NCBI RefSeq assembly: GCF_032302195.1 | Contig: NZ_CP135275.1 | Location: 3,038,001-3,102,000, forward strand | Length of the DNA: 64,000 nucleotides | From: Paenibacillus sp. MMS20-IR301 | Lineage (GTDB): Bacteria; Bacillota; Bacilli; Paenibacillales; Paenibacillaceae | Direction of reading: 5' to 3' | In this document: piece by piece, positions 8,778 through 15,604 of the stretch | Position numbering within the stretch: position 1 is the first letter of the stretch | How the letters are laid out: each line of letters opens with the position of its first letter | Notes under the pieces: model-generated | The model's database searches: none | What the model saw: the letters and a program-made list of their open reading frames with translations, nothing else | What the model was told of the DNA's origin: nothing | Made by a program: the position numbers and the translations under genes

Positions 8778-10088
8778 CTATTTCATCGCCTGACGGGATT
8801 TGGCTACTGCATCGTCCATTGCCTGCTGTGGTGATTTTTTGCCAAGGATCGCATTGCTCAGCTCACCCCATACCGGTTCAACAATCGTGCCCCAGTTCAG
8901 CACATTCGGTGCAAACTGTACCGCGGGGAAGCTCTGCGCTACGGTGCTCTGGAACTCCATCGCCTTGAATTCCGCACTGTCCATCACAGTCTTCGATGCT
9001 ACAGCCTGACCGGATTCCGCCCAATCCAGGGAGTTGCCGGATACATACTTCAGGAAGTCGCCGATACCGGCCAGTGTGTTGCTGTCAGTTACCGCCTTCG
9101 GAACGACAAAGCCGTGTGAGCCTGCATAAATTGCCTGCTTCGCCTTACCAATCTGCGGCATTACCGCTACGCCATAGTTAAGCCCGGCTTCGTCAAACTG
9201 TGATTTCATCCATGGACCATTGAACTGGATCGCATTTTTGCCCTGGAGGAACAGTGTATTCTCGCCGTCCTGCTGCACATTTGCCGGGGAGATGCCCTTG
9301 TCAACCATATCGCGCAGCCATTGGACCATTTCTACCGCTTCCGGAGAATTGTAGGCTACGTCTGTTCCGTTCCACAGCTCTCCGCCGTTCTGCCAGACCA
9401 GCGACGGGAAGATGAACTGCTGCGGCCAGAGTGTAGGCACAACATAACCGTAGACTCCTTTGGATTTATCCGTCAGCTTCTCTACTGCCGCATCGAATTC
9501 AGCGCGGTTCGCTGGAGGCGCGGTCACGCCTGCCTTTTCAAACAAATCCTTGTTGTAGTACATCACCACCGGGTGGATATCCAGCGGAATGGTGTACAGC
9601 TTGCTGTCAATGGTAGCGTATTTAATCGGGGCTTCGGCGAAATCCGCAGGATTGATGCCGGCGGCATTCGCCAGCCCATCTACCGGCTGCAGCTGATCCT
9701 TGCTCTGGTAAGTCGGCACTGAATCGACGTGCATAATCATCAGGTCCGGACGTTCCTTGCCGGTGCTGAGCGCAACATCCAGCTGTTTGTAATATTCACC
9801 ATTCGGCTGAATGACAAAATTCACCTTGTACTGATCCTGGGAGCTGTTGTATTTATCTACGATTTTCTTCATGAACGGGCCATCCGAACCGGAGAACGGT
9901 GACCAGAACAAAAGCTCAGTCTTCTTGCCGCTGCTGCTGCTGTCACTTCCCTGCGCTGCCTTGCCGCTGTTGCCGCTGCTTCCGGCATTTCCGCTGTCCG
10001 CATTGTTGCCTCCGCAAGCAGTTACAACCATTCCCAGCATCATGACTGCCAATAAGCTTGATGTTACTTTTTGCATGGATCGTTTCAT
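8778..10088 (-). CDS. Extracellular sugar-binding lipoprotein of the ABC importer
   Basis: A 436-residue family-1 solute-binding protein with a signal segment and lipobox (VVTACGGN, cysteine about residue 25), followed by a Ser/Gly-rich tether and a periplasmic-binding-protein fold (LLFWSPFSGSDGPFMKKIVD). A longer frame extends to 10166, but the ATG at 10086-10088 is preferred because it has AAAGGGG nine bases upstream and gives a proper lipoprotein signal. It is the first gene of the operon and delivers sugar to the MalF/MalG-type permeases that follow. It shares family and overall layout with the second lipoprotein at 3749-5065; the two may be old paralogues. Confidence 0.93.
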   Translation of the reverse strand: MKRSMQKVTSSLLAVMMLGMVVTACGGNNADSGNAGSSGNSGKAAQGSDSSSSGKKTELLFWSPFSGSDGPFMKKIVDKYNSSQDQYKVNFVIQPNGEYYKQLDVALSTGKERPDLMIMHVDSVPTYQSKDQLQPVDGLANAAGINPADFAEAPIKYATIDSKLYTIPLDIHPVVMYYNKDLFEKAGVTAPPANRAEFDAAVEKLTDKSKGVYGYVVPTLWPQQFIFPSLVWQNGGELWNGTDVAYNSPEAVEMVQWLRDMVDKGISPANVQQDGENTLFLQGKNAIQFNGPWMKSQFDEAGLNYGVAVMPQIGKAKQAIYAGSHGFVVPKAVTDSNTLAGIGDFLKYVSGNSLDWAESGQAVASKTVMDSAEFKAMEFQSTVAQSFPAVQFAPNVLNWGTIVEPVWGELSNAILGKKSPQQAMDDAVAKSRQAMK

Positions 10089-10165
10089 CTGTATACGCCC
10101 CTTTATCGGTGATTCAAAGCCGGTTGCTCTTTGATGCCTTAATGATATAGCCTTCGGGTAACGCA

Positions 10166-10201
10166 AAAAATGTCCTCAGTCTAGGATCAGTGGACATTTT
10201 T
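10166..10201. promoter_or_regulatory. Inverted repeat upstream of the sugar operon
   Basis: AAAAATGTCC (10166-10175) and GGACATTTTT (10192-10201) are perfect ten-base inverted repeats around a 16-base centre, lying 78 bases upstream of the operon's first start codon. Both strands run into T-rich sequence, so it could be a weak bidirectional terminator, or an operator for the YesN-type regulator. The sequence alone does not decide. Confidence 0.4.
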
Positions 10202-10260
10202 ACAGATTGGCGGGCTCGTGGCTGTGCTCTGCCCGGATGACTTCAAACGCTCATGAGATC

Positions 10261-10386
10261 AGAATCTAGCGGCGGCTTCCGGCGGAACAAAATCGCCCTC
10301 CGGGCGAACGCAGCTGTTCGCTGCGTATGAGCTTAGTCGTTACGATTCCGCCCGGTGAAGATTCTTCTGTTTAGTAGCCGCTAGCT
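10261..10386. other. Branched inverted-repeat structure, candidate structured RNA or repeat element
   Basis: Four nested or adjacent stems fit in about 120 bases. The outer stem is CTAGCGGC (10266-10273) with GCCGCTAG (10377-10384). A second stem is GGCGGAA (10281-10287) with TTCCGCC (10346-10352), extended by CC/GG across one bulge. Inside are two hairpins, TCGCCC-TCC-GGGCGA (10293-10307) and ACGCAGC-TGTTC-GCTGCGT (10308-10326). An alternative pairing AGAATCT (10261-10267) with AGATTCT (10359-10365) competes with the outer stem. No protein frame explains this. It does not match a riboswitch class I recognise. Confidence 0.45.
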
Positions 10387-10425
10387 AAAATGAAAATGCG
10401 GAGTTCGGCCTCTCTTAAACGGAAA

Positions 10426-10611
10426 TAAGTGGACAAACGCATCTTAATTTCGCTATTTTTGGTTCTTTGATACATTTAAGTGGATAAATGTATCTTAATT
10501 TTTTACAGTTGGCCTACTTTGGTCTTTTTCCCTAATTTTAAGTGCTCTTTTTCCACTTACGGTTTGACCTTGCCCCCTTCGTTCTTGCAGCAAGTGTACT
10601 TTATCCATCTA
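10426..10611. repeat. Four-copy intergenic array, family A (GTGGAyAAA...CTTAATTT)
   Basis: Two direct copies lie at 10426-10450 and 10477-10501 (TAAGTGGAyAAAyG then yATCTTAATTT; 22 of 25 bases identical). Two degenerate inverted copies lie at about 10534-10559 and 10590-10611. Using the GGA/TCC core as anchor, spacing is 51, 70 and 52 bases. The layout direct-direct-inverted-inverted is the same as in the arrays at 22763-22949 and 48109-48292. The rest of 10202-10720 holds no credible gene. Confidence 0.6.
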
Positions 10612-10720
10612 TTGTTCTGCTAACCCGGTCGTATGCCTCGTGCAAATACCGTTCCACGCCGCTCAAGTCACTTTTCTCCGTTATCCACAGTTCTCAATTT
10701 GCATCATTTCCTAGGCAATC

Positions 10721-10760
10721 AAAAAAGCTGCCCCACCGGCATAATCACCGGGGAACAGCT
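10721..10760 (-). terminator. Terminator-like hairpin downstream of the AT-rich island
   Basis: AGCTG-CCCC (10726-10734) pairs with GGGG-AA-CAGCT (10750-10760) across a short interior loop, and on the minus strand the hairpin is followed by TTTTTTG. It lies about 225 bases beyond the last gene of the island, past the transposase remnant, so it probably ends that transcript. Confidence 0.55.
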
Positions 10761-10800
10761 GCGTTGCTGAAACGACAGAGACAGAAATCGTTGCTGAGGT

Positions 10801-10980
10801 ATGTTCATTCATTCGATTTTGCAATGCGAAGGCTTTTATGGGTTACACCGGTTACAACAAAAATACACAACGATGCTATCCAAGGGGACGCCCAGCGGAA
10901 AAGCAATTGTAGCTGTAGCACGAGAGTTTGGTGGGTTTATAGGTCTGTTGCTCAAGAAATTGAAGAAGCCAGAAGTAATG
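10801..10980 (+). pseudogene. C-terminal remnant of an IS110-type transposase
   Basis: The plus-strand frame encodes HRLQQKYTTMLSKGTPSGKA followed by IVAVAREFGGFIGLLLKKL. This resembles the C-terminal end of IS110/IS116 transposases (a tyrosine-containing RG/KGK segment followed by A(V/I)ARELAGFIW). Only this tail remains: there is no catalytic DEDD or serine domain upstream, and the frame then runs into the 3' end of the opposite-strand lipoprotein gene. I read it as a decayed insertion-sequence scar marking one edge of the AT-rich island. The match is from memory of the family. Confidence 0.5.
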
Positions 10981-10984
10981 ATCC

Positions 10985-11527
10985 CTATTTGTCATTTTTG
11001 TATATCTCTAATTTCAATACATACATGCTCGATTCCAGGTTATATATACCGAGTGTATCAGAGGTAACATGAAATGAATTCATGTTGTCCATGATTTCTT
11101 TACGTCCACCAGACGCCAAGAGAACCCCCCAATTTGCATGAGATTTTCCATCGGCAGTTATAGTAACATCACTCATACCGGCGGTTAAAACAGTAACACT
11201 AGCGCTGGGATAACAGACAAAAACACTATATTCCCATGGGTTGCCTCCGTCATCATTCATGCTTTCGGTTCGAACTTCATACACATTGGTTACTTCAAGT
11301 TTGAGTCCGCCATCACTAAACGTTTTGGTTTCTCCGATTTGTGTCGGACTTGGGGTCTGTGAAGGTGTTTGAGGTAAGGTTGAAGTCGGTGTTGAACTCA
11401 AATCAGGGCTGGGGTTCATAGTGTCATTAGGCATATTGTTGTTATTGCATCCGGCAAGCAGCATCAACAACATAGTGATAGTCACGAGTATCCCCGAGGC
11501 ACGTAGCATATGATTGGAGTTATTCAT
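10985..11527 (-). CDS. Small lipoprotein of unknown function
   Basis: About 180 residues. A signal segment ends in the lipobox LLAGC (cysteine about residue 27), followed by an Asn-rich then Ser/Thr/Pro-rich tether (about 28-70) and a beta-rich domain of about 110 residues with GLKLEVTNVYEVRTES. That segment resembles the DUF4352-like fold of surface lipoproteins, but I cannot assign it firmly. The ATG at 11527 is preferred to the longer frame (11569) because AAGGAG lies nine bases upstream and the signal peptide then starts properly. It is the last gene of the AT-richer three-gene group and is followed by a transposase remnant on the other strand. Confidence 0.75.
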   Translation of the reverse strand: MNNSNHMLRASGILVTITMLLMLLAGCNNNNMPNDTMNPSPDLSSTPTSTLPQTPSQTPSPTQIGETKTFSDGGLKLEVTNVYEVRTESMNDDGGNPWEYSVFVCYPSASVTVLTAGMSDVTITADGKSHANWGVLLASGGRKEIMDNMNSFHVTSDTLGIYNLESSMYVLKLEIYKNDK

Positions 11528-11610
11528 TATAAATTTCTCCTTCCCCGAATGTTTCTGAATTTCGTACACCCACGCAGACAGCTGCGTGGGTGTACTCCGA
11601 TGACACTATC

Positions 11611-12516
11611 TTATGAGACTGTGTTTGTCCAGTATCCATACGTGTAAGAGCTCGCGTTAGGATTGTTATCCGGCTGATAGAATTTTGCAGGACCGAAAGC
11701 CGCCTGAGATACACCGCTTCGCATAATTCTTATCATCCATTGTACGGATGTCCCCGAAGATACCTTTCCGGTAAAATTATAATTGTAGGTATCGCCAGAT
11801 CTAGGTATGACACCTCCATCAGTCCACGAACCCGACGTTGTGCGATAGTACATCCTGACTTCGGAAAAGTACTCTTTAGCACCGTCATTCATGATATAAG
11901 AGGTAAAGGACGCTGTGTTGCTACTCCATGTCACTTGAGCATAAGCGTCTAGGTGTTTCCCGGAATTCCAATTCGTCGAAGATAAATGCCTGTAATTGAC
12001 CTCATTTCTGAGCCATACCAAGCCACTTGATGTTGAACAGATTCCAAAGTGAAGGTGTGCAGCGGTGGTTCCTTGATTGCCTGACTTGCCTATCAGAGCC
12101 CCCTTGCTCTTCTTTCCTGCTGCCTCTCTACTATTCATATGATAAAACCTGATGTGATAATCTCCATCATCTTGTATATTATTGTTGTTTGCATCCACCA
12201 AAAAATCGATATCATACGAACCTGTAACACTTATACCTGTTGACCAACCATCATACGGCGCGTATACATTCGTATTCAACGGTGCATTTAGGTCTACTCC
12301 ATTATGGGGATTTGTTCCACTCGAACGCGGCTGATTCCACTTGCTGTTCACTGCCGCAAACCCGGAAGTTGAACTGCTGGAAAGCGGTGAGTTGAAATTA
12401 ACGGCAGATGGCGCTGTATTCCCGAAAACGATACTGTAATCGGCCGCGAAAACATTTGATGTGAAAAGTAATGAAATGGCTATGGAGAATGTAAATGCTG
12501 CTAATTTAATTTTCAT
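11611..12516 (-). CDS. Secreted M23-family metallopeptidase
   Basis: About 301 residues with a Sec signal peptide cut near VFAAD (about residue 25). The M23 (LytM-type) peptidase core contains the zinc motifs HNGVD (about residue 75) and HLHFG (about residue 155), with GKSGNQGTT before the second. Such enzymes cut peptidoglycan peptide bridges. The core has an unusual insertion (DANNNNIQDDGDYH) resembling a calcium-binding loop. About 120 residues of beta-rich C-terminal domain follow, possibly for binding. The start at 12516 has AAAGGTGG seven bases upstream. It lies between the propeller protein and the lipoprotein genes in the same orientation. Confidence 0.85.
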   Translation of the reverse strand: MKIKLAAFTFSIAISLLFTSNVFAADYSIVFGNTAPSAVNFNSPLSSSSTSGFAAVNSKWNQPRSSGTNPHNGVDLNAPLNTNVYAPYDGWSTGISVTGSYDIDFLVDANNNNIQDDGDYHIRFYHMNSREAAGKKSKGALIGKSGNQGTTAAHLHFGICSTSSGLVWLRNEVNYRHLSSTNWNSGKHLDAYAQVTWSSNTASFTSYIMNDGAKEYFSEVRMYYRTTSGSWTDGGVIPRSGDTYNYNFTGKVSSGTSVQWMIRIMRSGVSQAAFGPAKFYQPDNNPNASSYTYGYWTNTVS

Positions 12517-12558
12517 TTTTTTACCACCTTTCCTCAAAATACTGTGCTATTCCGTCAC

Positions 12559-13905
12559 TTATTGCTCCTCTTGTGATTTGATCAGGAAGCTGGAGGTTTC
12601 GCTTCCAAGTTGCGTATCAACGAGTACTGCATCGTCATCTATCCAAAGGAAACGGGCATTATGCCCTTTCACCGCCCGAGCGTTTTGCAGCGAATTGGAG
12701 AGCAAATCATGTGATTTCGTAGACAAGTCAACAAACATTACGTCGTCAACGCCAACCATCGGGTCCTCACCATAACCTACAGCAACTTTACTTCCCGATG
12801 GCGAAAAACGGGGTTCGCCATCAAGATATCCGGATAATCTGGTAATTTCAGATACCTTCCCTGTTGATACATTGACACTACTAATGAAAGCAGTGGTATT
12901 AGAACTGCCTTCTTCATAACTTGAGAATACGATATTTTCATTTTTAACGTCGCTGATACGTAAATTCGGCAGTTTAGGGATATCCATATTGACCGCACTC
13001 TTACTATTAACATCAATCATACGCGTGTCACTGAGTGCTCCTACAACAACATTGCTATCATTTATGAACCCGACAATATCGTTGTTATAGGCCGGATTAA
13101 TCAATTGGCTTTCCTCTCCGGTATTAAGGTCAATTTCCCAAACAGACGTCTCGTTGAGCTCGATACTATCCCGATTCGTTCGATAAACGACATAATTCCC
13201 ATCAGGACTGATATTTACGCCATCGACCCAAGTAAGATACCAATCCGGATGAAGCTTCGTGATCTCACTGCTGATTTCGGCTTGCGCTTTGCCGGAGTAT
13301 TCATCGGACGAGAGTTTTTCTGCCGACATTGTTTCTGAATCTATGCGCCAAATCCCCATATCCGTATATGCTATAAAGATATTTTTTTCACTCATAGAAA
13401 TAAAGCCACATGACTGGTTTCCCCATTCGGAAGGAAAAACAAAGCTATCATTACCAACGCTTGCTTTATAAAATAAACTACTGTATTCGCCGTTCGATTC
13501 ATCTGTAATGGAGATGTTAAACGGTGACAGCTTAACCTCTGTTGTCTTCTCTCCAACTAATGAATACGCCCTCATATGTTCGGCGATAAATTGTTCACGA
13601 ACTTCGGCAAGGTTGTTTATGCCAGGAATATCTTGCCCTTGTGCATCTACTGTGCCGTTAGGGTAAAGTATACTCATCATTTCCGTATACTCTTTATCGT
13701 CGATTGAATCGACCAATAGAACCGTACCGTGCTCGCCCACCATAACATTACTGACATTTTCTTCGTACGGGACAGCCACTAGCATATTATCACTTAAAAT
13801 GGGCTCATTTGCTGCTTGTATTGCTTGAGTAGTCGCACCCCAAAGAAGAATAAGCGCAGTTATTATAACTATAATACCCGACCACTTTTTCCTAGTCATA
13901 ATCAT
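12559..13905 (-). CDS. Exported TolB-like beta-propeller protein
   Basis: About 448 residues with an N-terminal signal anchor (residues about 8-28) and a body of WD40/TolB-like beta-propeller repeats, seen as recurring 'SPDGNYVVY', 'SPSGSKVAVG' and 'IDLNTGEES' type strands. It should act outside the membrane; the ligand is unknown. Three in-frame ATGs occur within five codons; the second (13905) is best placed after AAAGGA. It is the first gene of the island group, and about 40 bases separate it from the M23 peptidase gene. Base composition looks AT-richer than the flanking sugar operon. Confidence 0.75.
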   Translation of the reverse strand: MIMTRKKWSGIIVIITALILLWGATTQAIQAANEPILSDNMLVAVPYEENVSNVMVGEHGTVLLVDSIDDKEYTEMMSILYPNGTVDAQGQDIPGINNLAEVREQFIAEHMRAYSLVGEKTTEVKLSPFNISITDESNGEYSSLFYKASVGNDSFVFPSEWGNQSCGFISMSEKNIFIAYTDMGIWRIDSETMSAEKLSSDEYSGKAQAEISSEITKLHPDWYLTWVDGVNISPDGNYVVYRTNRDSIELNETSVWEIDLNTGEESQLINPAYNNDIVGFINDSNVVVGALSDTRMIDVNSKSAVNMDIPKLPNLRISDVKNENIVFSSYEEGSSNTTAFISSVNVSTGKVSEITRLSGYLDGEPRFSPSGSKVAVGYGEDPMVGVDDVMFVDLSTKSHDLLSNSLQNARAVKGHNARFLWIDDDAVLVDTQLGSETSSFLIKSQEEQ

Positions 13906-13911
13906 AATCAT

Positions 13912-14304
13912 TCCTTTCCTACGTTCAAAAGTGATGAAAAAATAACAGAGCGCACGCTTGCTTTGATGAAAACGACTATCCTCCTTATAAGAGCGATTTC
14001 GTAAAATACCTTACGCCTCTTGAGTGACTTCCTGATGTGTGCGTATTACCCTCATTTAACTTCTATACAATTACTAATTTACCTTATTTTTTCATTTCAT
14101 GTTATCAGACTATTTTACTAAAAATTTTACACAAAATTACACTATTCGACTTTTGGAAAATAGACTCATTTATAGTTTCATCTGATTGTATAAACTATGT
14201 TCTGCCATCTCTCTGCCTTCCGCATACGTATTTCTATATGAATTATATGGGCGGCTCAACGGATGGACATAGATGATAAACAGCTGCAATTCATTTTTTG
14301 CACA
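13912..14304. other. AT-rich intergenic stretch without a gene
   Basis: No frame here has both a ribosome site and protein-like composition. An AAGGAGGATAG sequence on the minus strand near 13980 is not followed by a usable start codon and may be a leftover of a lost gene. The stretch forms the upstream boundary of the AT-rich island and should contain its promoter, which I could not place. Confidence 0.4.
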
Positions 14305-14331
14305 CAAAAAAGGAGCCGACACGGGCTCCTT
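14305..14331 (-). terminator. Terminator of the CD3324-HIT operon
   Basis: AAGGAGCC (14310-14317) and GGCTCCTT (14324-14331) form an eight-pair stem with a six-base loop, followed on the minus strand by TTTTTT. The stem includes the first base of the HIT gene's stop codon, so termination is immediate. Confidence 0.85.
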
Positions 14332-14783
14332 CATAGCTCTTGTAGAACTTCTATCAGCTTGACTTTGGTCTGGCTTAACCGCAGCTCGGCACCATCCGGG
14401 TGCAGGGGTTCGCCCCAGACAAACCCGTCGCCTTCATACCGTGGAATGAGATGCATATGATAATGCGTCAAATCGTTGAATTTGCCGCTGTCTTGACACA
14501 TTCGTATCCCGTCCGGCTTATATAAGCGCTTCAAGGCGATAGAAATTTGCCGCGAAGCATCTATCACGGCCTTAGCGGTCTCCGCGTCCATCTCAATAAT
14601 ATCCTTATAATGCTGCTTGGGAAGAATCAGCGTATGGCCTTCATTGAAAGGTTCAATATCAAGAACACAGGTGATCAGCTCATTCTCATAAATAATGTTC
14701 AGATCAGGTTCGATTCCATTTGCAATTCTGCAGCCTAGACAGTCCACACCCGGCACCCCTCTATTCCAATGGATCACTCTCAC
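14331..14783 (-). CDS. HIT-family nucleotide hydrolase or transferase
   Basis: About 150 residues with the histidine-triad signature (HYHMHLIP) near the C-terminal half and an N-terminal CLGC cysteine pair that, with other residues, may bind zinc. HIT proteins hydrolyse or transfer nucleoside monophosphates, for example from dinucleoside polyphosphates. A frame extends to ATG 14834, but a GTG at 14781-14783 overlaps the TGA of the upstream gene as GTGA, a typical coupling signal, and gives a protein starting at the conserved VIHWNRG segment. The choice of start is therefore probable, not certain. It is followed at once by a terminator. Confidence 0.85.
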   Translation of the reverse strand: MRVIHWNRGVPGVDCLGCRIANGIEPDLNIIYENELITCVLDIEPFNEGHTLILPKQHYKDIIEMDAETAKAVIDASRQISIALKRLYKPDGIRMCQDSGKFNDLTHYHMHLIPRYEGDGFVWGEPLHPDGAELRLSQTKVKLIEVLQEL

Positions 14784-15055
14784 GCCTGCTTGCGTCCGTA
14801 TACGATCTTCTTGATACTGTCGCATGACAGGCAAAATTCCTCAGCTAGTCCGGCCACACTGATTCCGCTGGCGTATCGCTCACGGATCGAATGATTCCGG
14901 GCAGCCAAATAGCTTCTGCCGCCTGATTTCTCTCCCCAGCGGGTATGCTGGCCTTCCGGCTTGGGGATATAGAGCAGCCCGCCCTGAATATACTTCTGCA
15001 CTTCCCGCAGCAGATGCTGGGGCAAGGCATGATCTGCATTTACATATTTCATCAT
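14780..15055 (-). CDS. CD3324-family small protein
   Basis: A 91-residue basic protein that resembles the conserved Firmicute family named after Clostridioides difficile CD3324. The C-terminal half carries a helix-turn-helix-like segment (RYASGISVAGLAEEFCLSCDSIKKI), and the middle is rich in Gly/Arg/Trp, which suggests nucleic-acid binding. Function is not established. AAGGAG seven bases upstream supports the first ATG. Its stop overlaps the start of the HIT gene by four bases, so the two are co-translated. A short leader frame with inverted repeats lies about 80 bases upstream. Confidence 0.75.
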   Translation of the reverse strand: MMKYVNADHALPQHLLREVQKYIQGGLLYIPKPEGQHTRWGEKSGGRSYLAARNHSIRERYASGISVAGLAEEFCLSCDSIKKIVYGRKQA

Positions 15056-15134
15056 AGCTCCGCTCCTTAAAAGTAATGAACTTTTAGAGGCAGCAAAGTC
15101 TATGAATCAAAGCTATAACCGGCCAATCGTTACT

Positions 15135-15224
15135 TTACAGCGGAAGCTTGCTTTCCGCTCTGCGCACACAACCGCCGTGATTGATCCATAAACTTTGCGC
15201 AGAGCTAAGCATTAACTTACTCAT
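15135..15224 (-). CDS. Possible 29-residue leader peptide
   Basis: An ATG at 15222-15224 has an excellent ribosome site (AAGGAGG, eight bases upstream) and a 29-codon frame, MSKLMLSSAQSLWINHGGCV followed by RRAESKLPL, ending in TAA. It lies about 80 bases upstream of the CD3324 gene. Two overlapping inverted repeats fall inside the frame. It may be a regulatory leader peptide or a small protein. Translation is supported only by the ribosome site. Confidence 0.4.
   Translation of the reverse strand: MSKLMLSSAQSLWINHGGCVRRAESKLPL
15139..15205 (-). promoter_or_regulatory. Overlapping inverted repeats inside the leader frame
   Basis: GCTCTGCGCA (15157-15166) and TGCGCAGAGC (15196-15205) are perfect ten-base inverted repeats 29 bases apart. 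AGCGGAA (about 15139-15145) pairs with TTCCGCT (about 15153-15159), sharing three bases with the first repeat, so the two stems exclude each other. Competing stems within a translated leader suggest an attenuation-type switch for the CD3324-HIT operon. This is inference from geometry. Confidence 0.35.
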
Positions 15225-15355
15225 ATGATTATCCTCCTTCCAATATCTGACTTGAGATTAAATTTAATATAGCATACTGGGACAGTTTTTTCCTCCAAAA
15301 AAGCACGAAGTCCCCTGCTTGCAGAGAGCGGCGCTTCGGAATGGCGGGGCAGCCC

Positions 15356-15381
15356 AATGTATGCGGTTTTCCGCATACATT
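15356..15381. repeat. Perfect 11-base inverted repeat with TTTT loop
   Basis: AATGTATGCGG (15356-15366), TTTT, CCGCATACATT (15371-15381) form a perfect hairpin. Neither strand has a following T-run, so it is not a standard terminator. It lies between the MCP gene's terminator and the CD3324 leader, in gene-free sequence 15225-15604. Confidence 0.6.
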
Positions 15382-15478
15382 CGGCCCGATTAGCAGCGCA
15401 CAGGCACATTGTATTCGGAATTTCATATACATTAGCCCAGGGAGCCTGCTTATACCCGGCCTAGTCAGACATCCGAAC

Positions 15479-15512
15479 AAAAAAAAGGACCCCGCCAGCG
15501 TCCGGCGGAGCC
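15479..15512 (-). terminator. Terminator of the chemoreceptor gene
   Basis: GGCTCCGCCGG-ACGC-tract pairs with its complement ahead (15487-15512), giving a GC-rich stem with a small interior mismatch, and is followed on the minus strand by TTTTTTTT. It lies about 90 bases past the chemoreceptor stop codon at 15605. Confidence 0.8.
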
Positions 15513-15604
15513 AAAGATTATATTAAAGGGGGGTTATGGGATTACTATACCCCCTCAAGCTTAAAATCAGATGAAGCTAATCTAAAGATCTGCTTAAACT
15601 CAGC

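Noticed and set aside
10801..10980. Functional IS110 element
   Set aside because: Only a C-terminal tail of about 40 residues is recognisable; the catalytic part is missing.
10542..11072. 176-codon plus-strand open frame across the intergenic region
   Set aside because: It runs through the inverted repeat array, a terminator hairpin and the 3' end of a supported opposite-strand gene, with no ribosome site.
11611..12516. Prophage endolysin for the M23 peptidase
   Set aside because: It has a Sec signal peptide and no holin, tail or capsid genes nearby, so an exported cell-wall enzyme is more likely.
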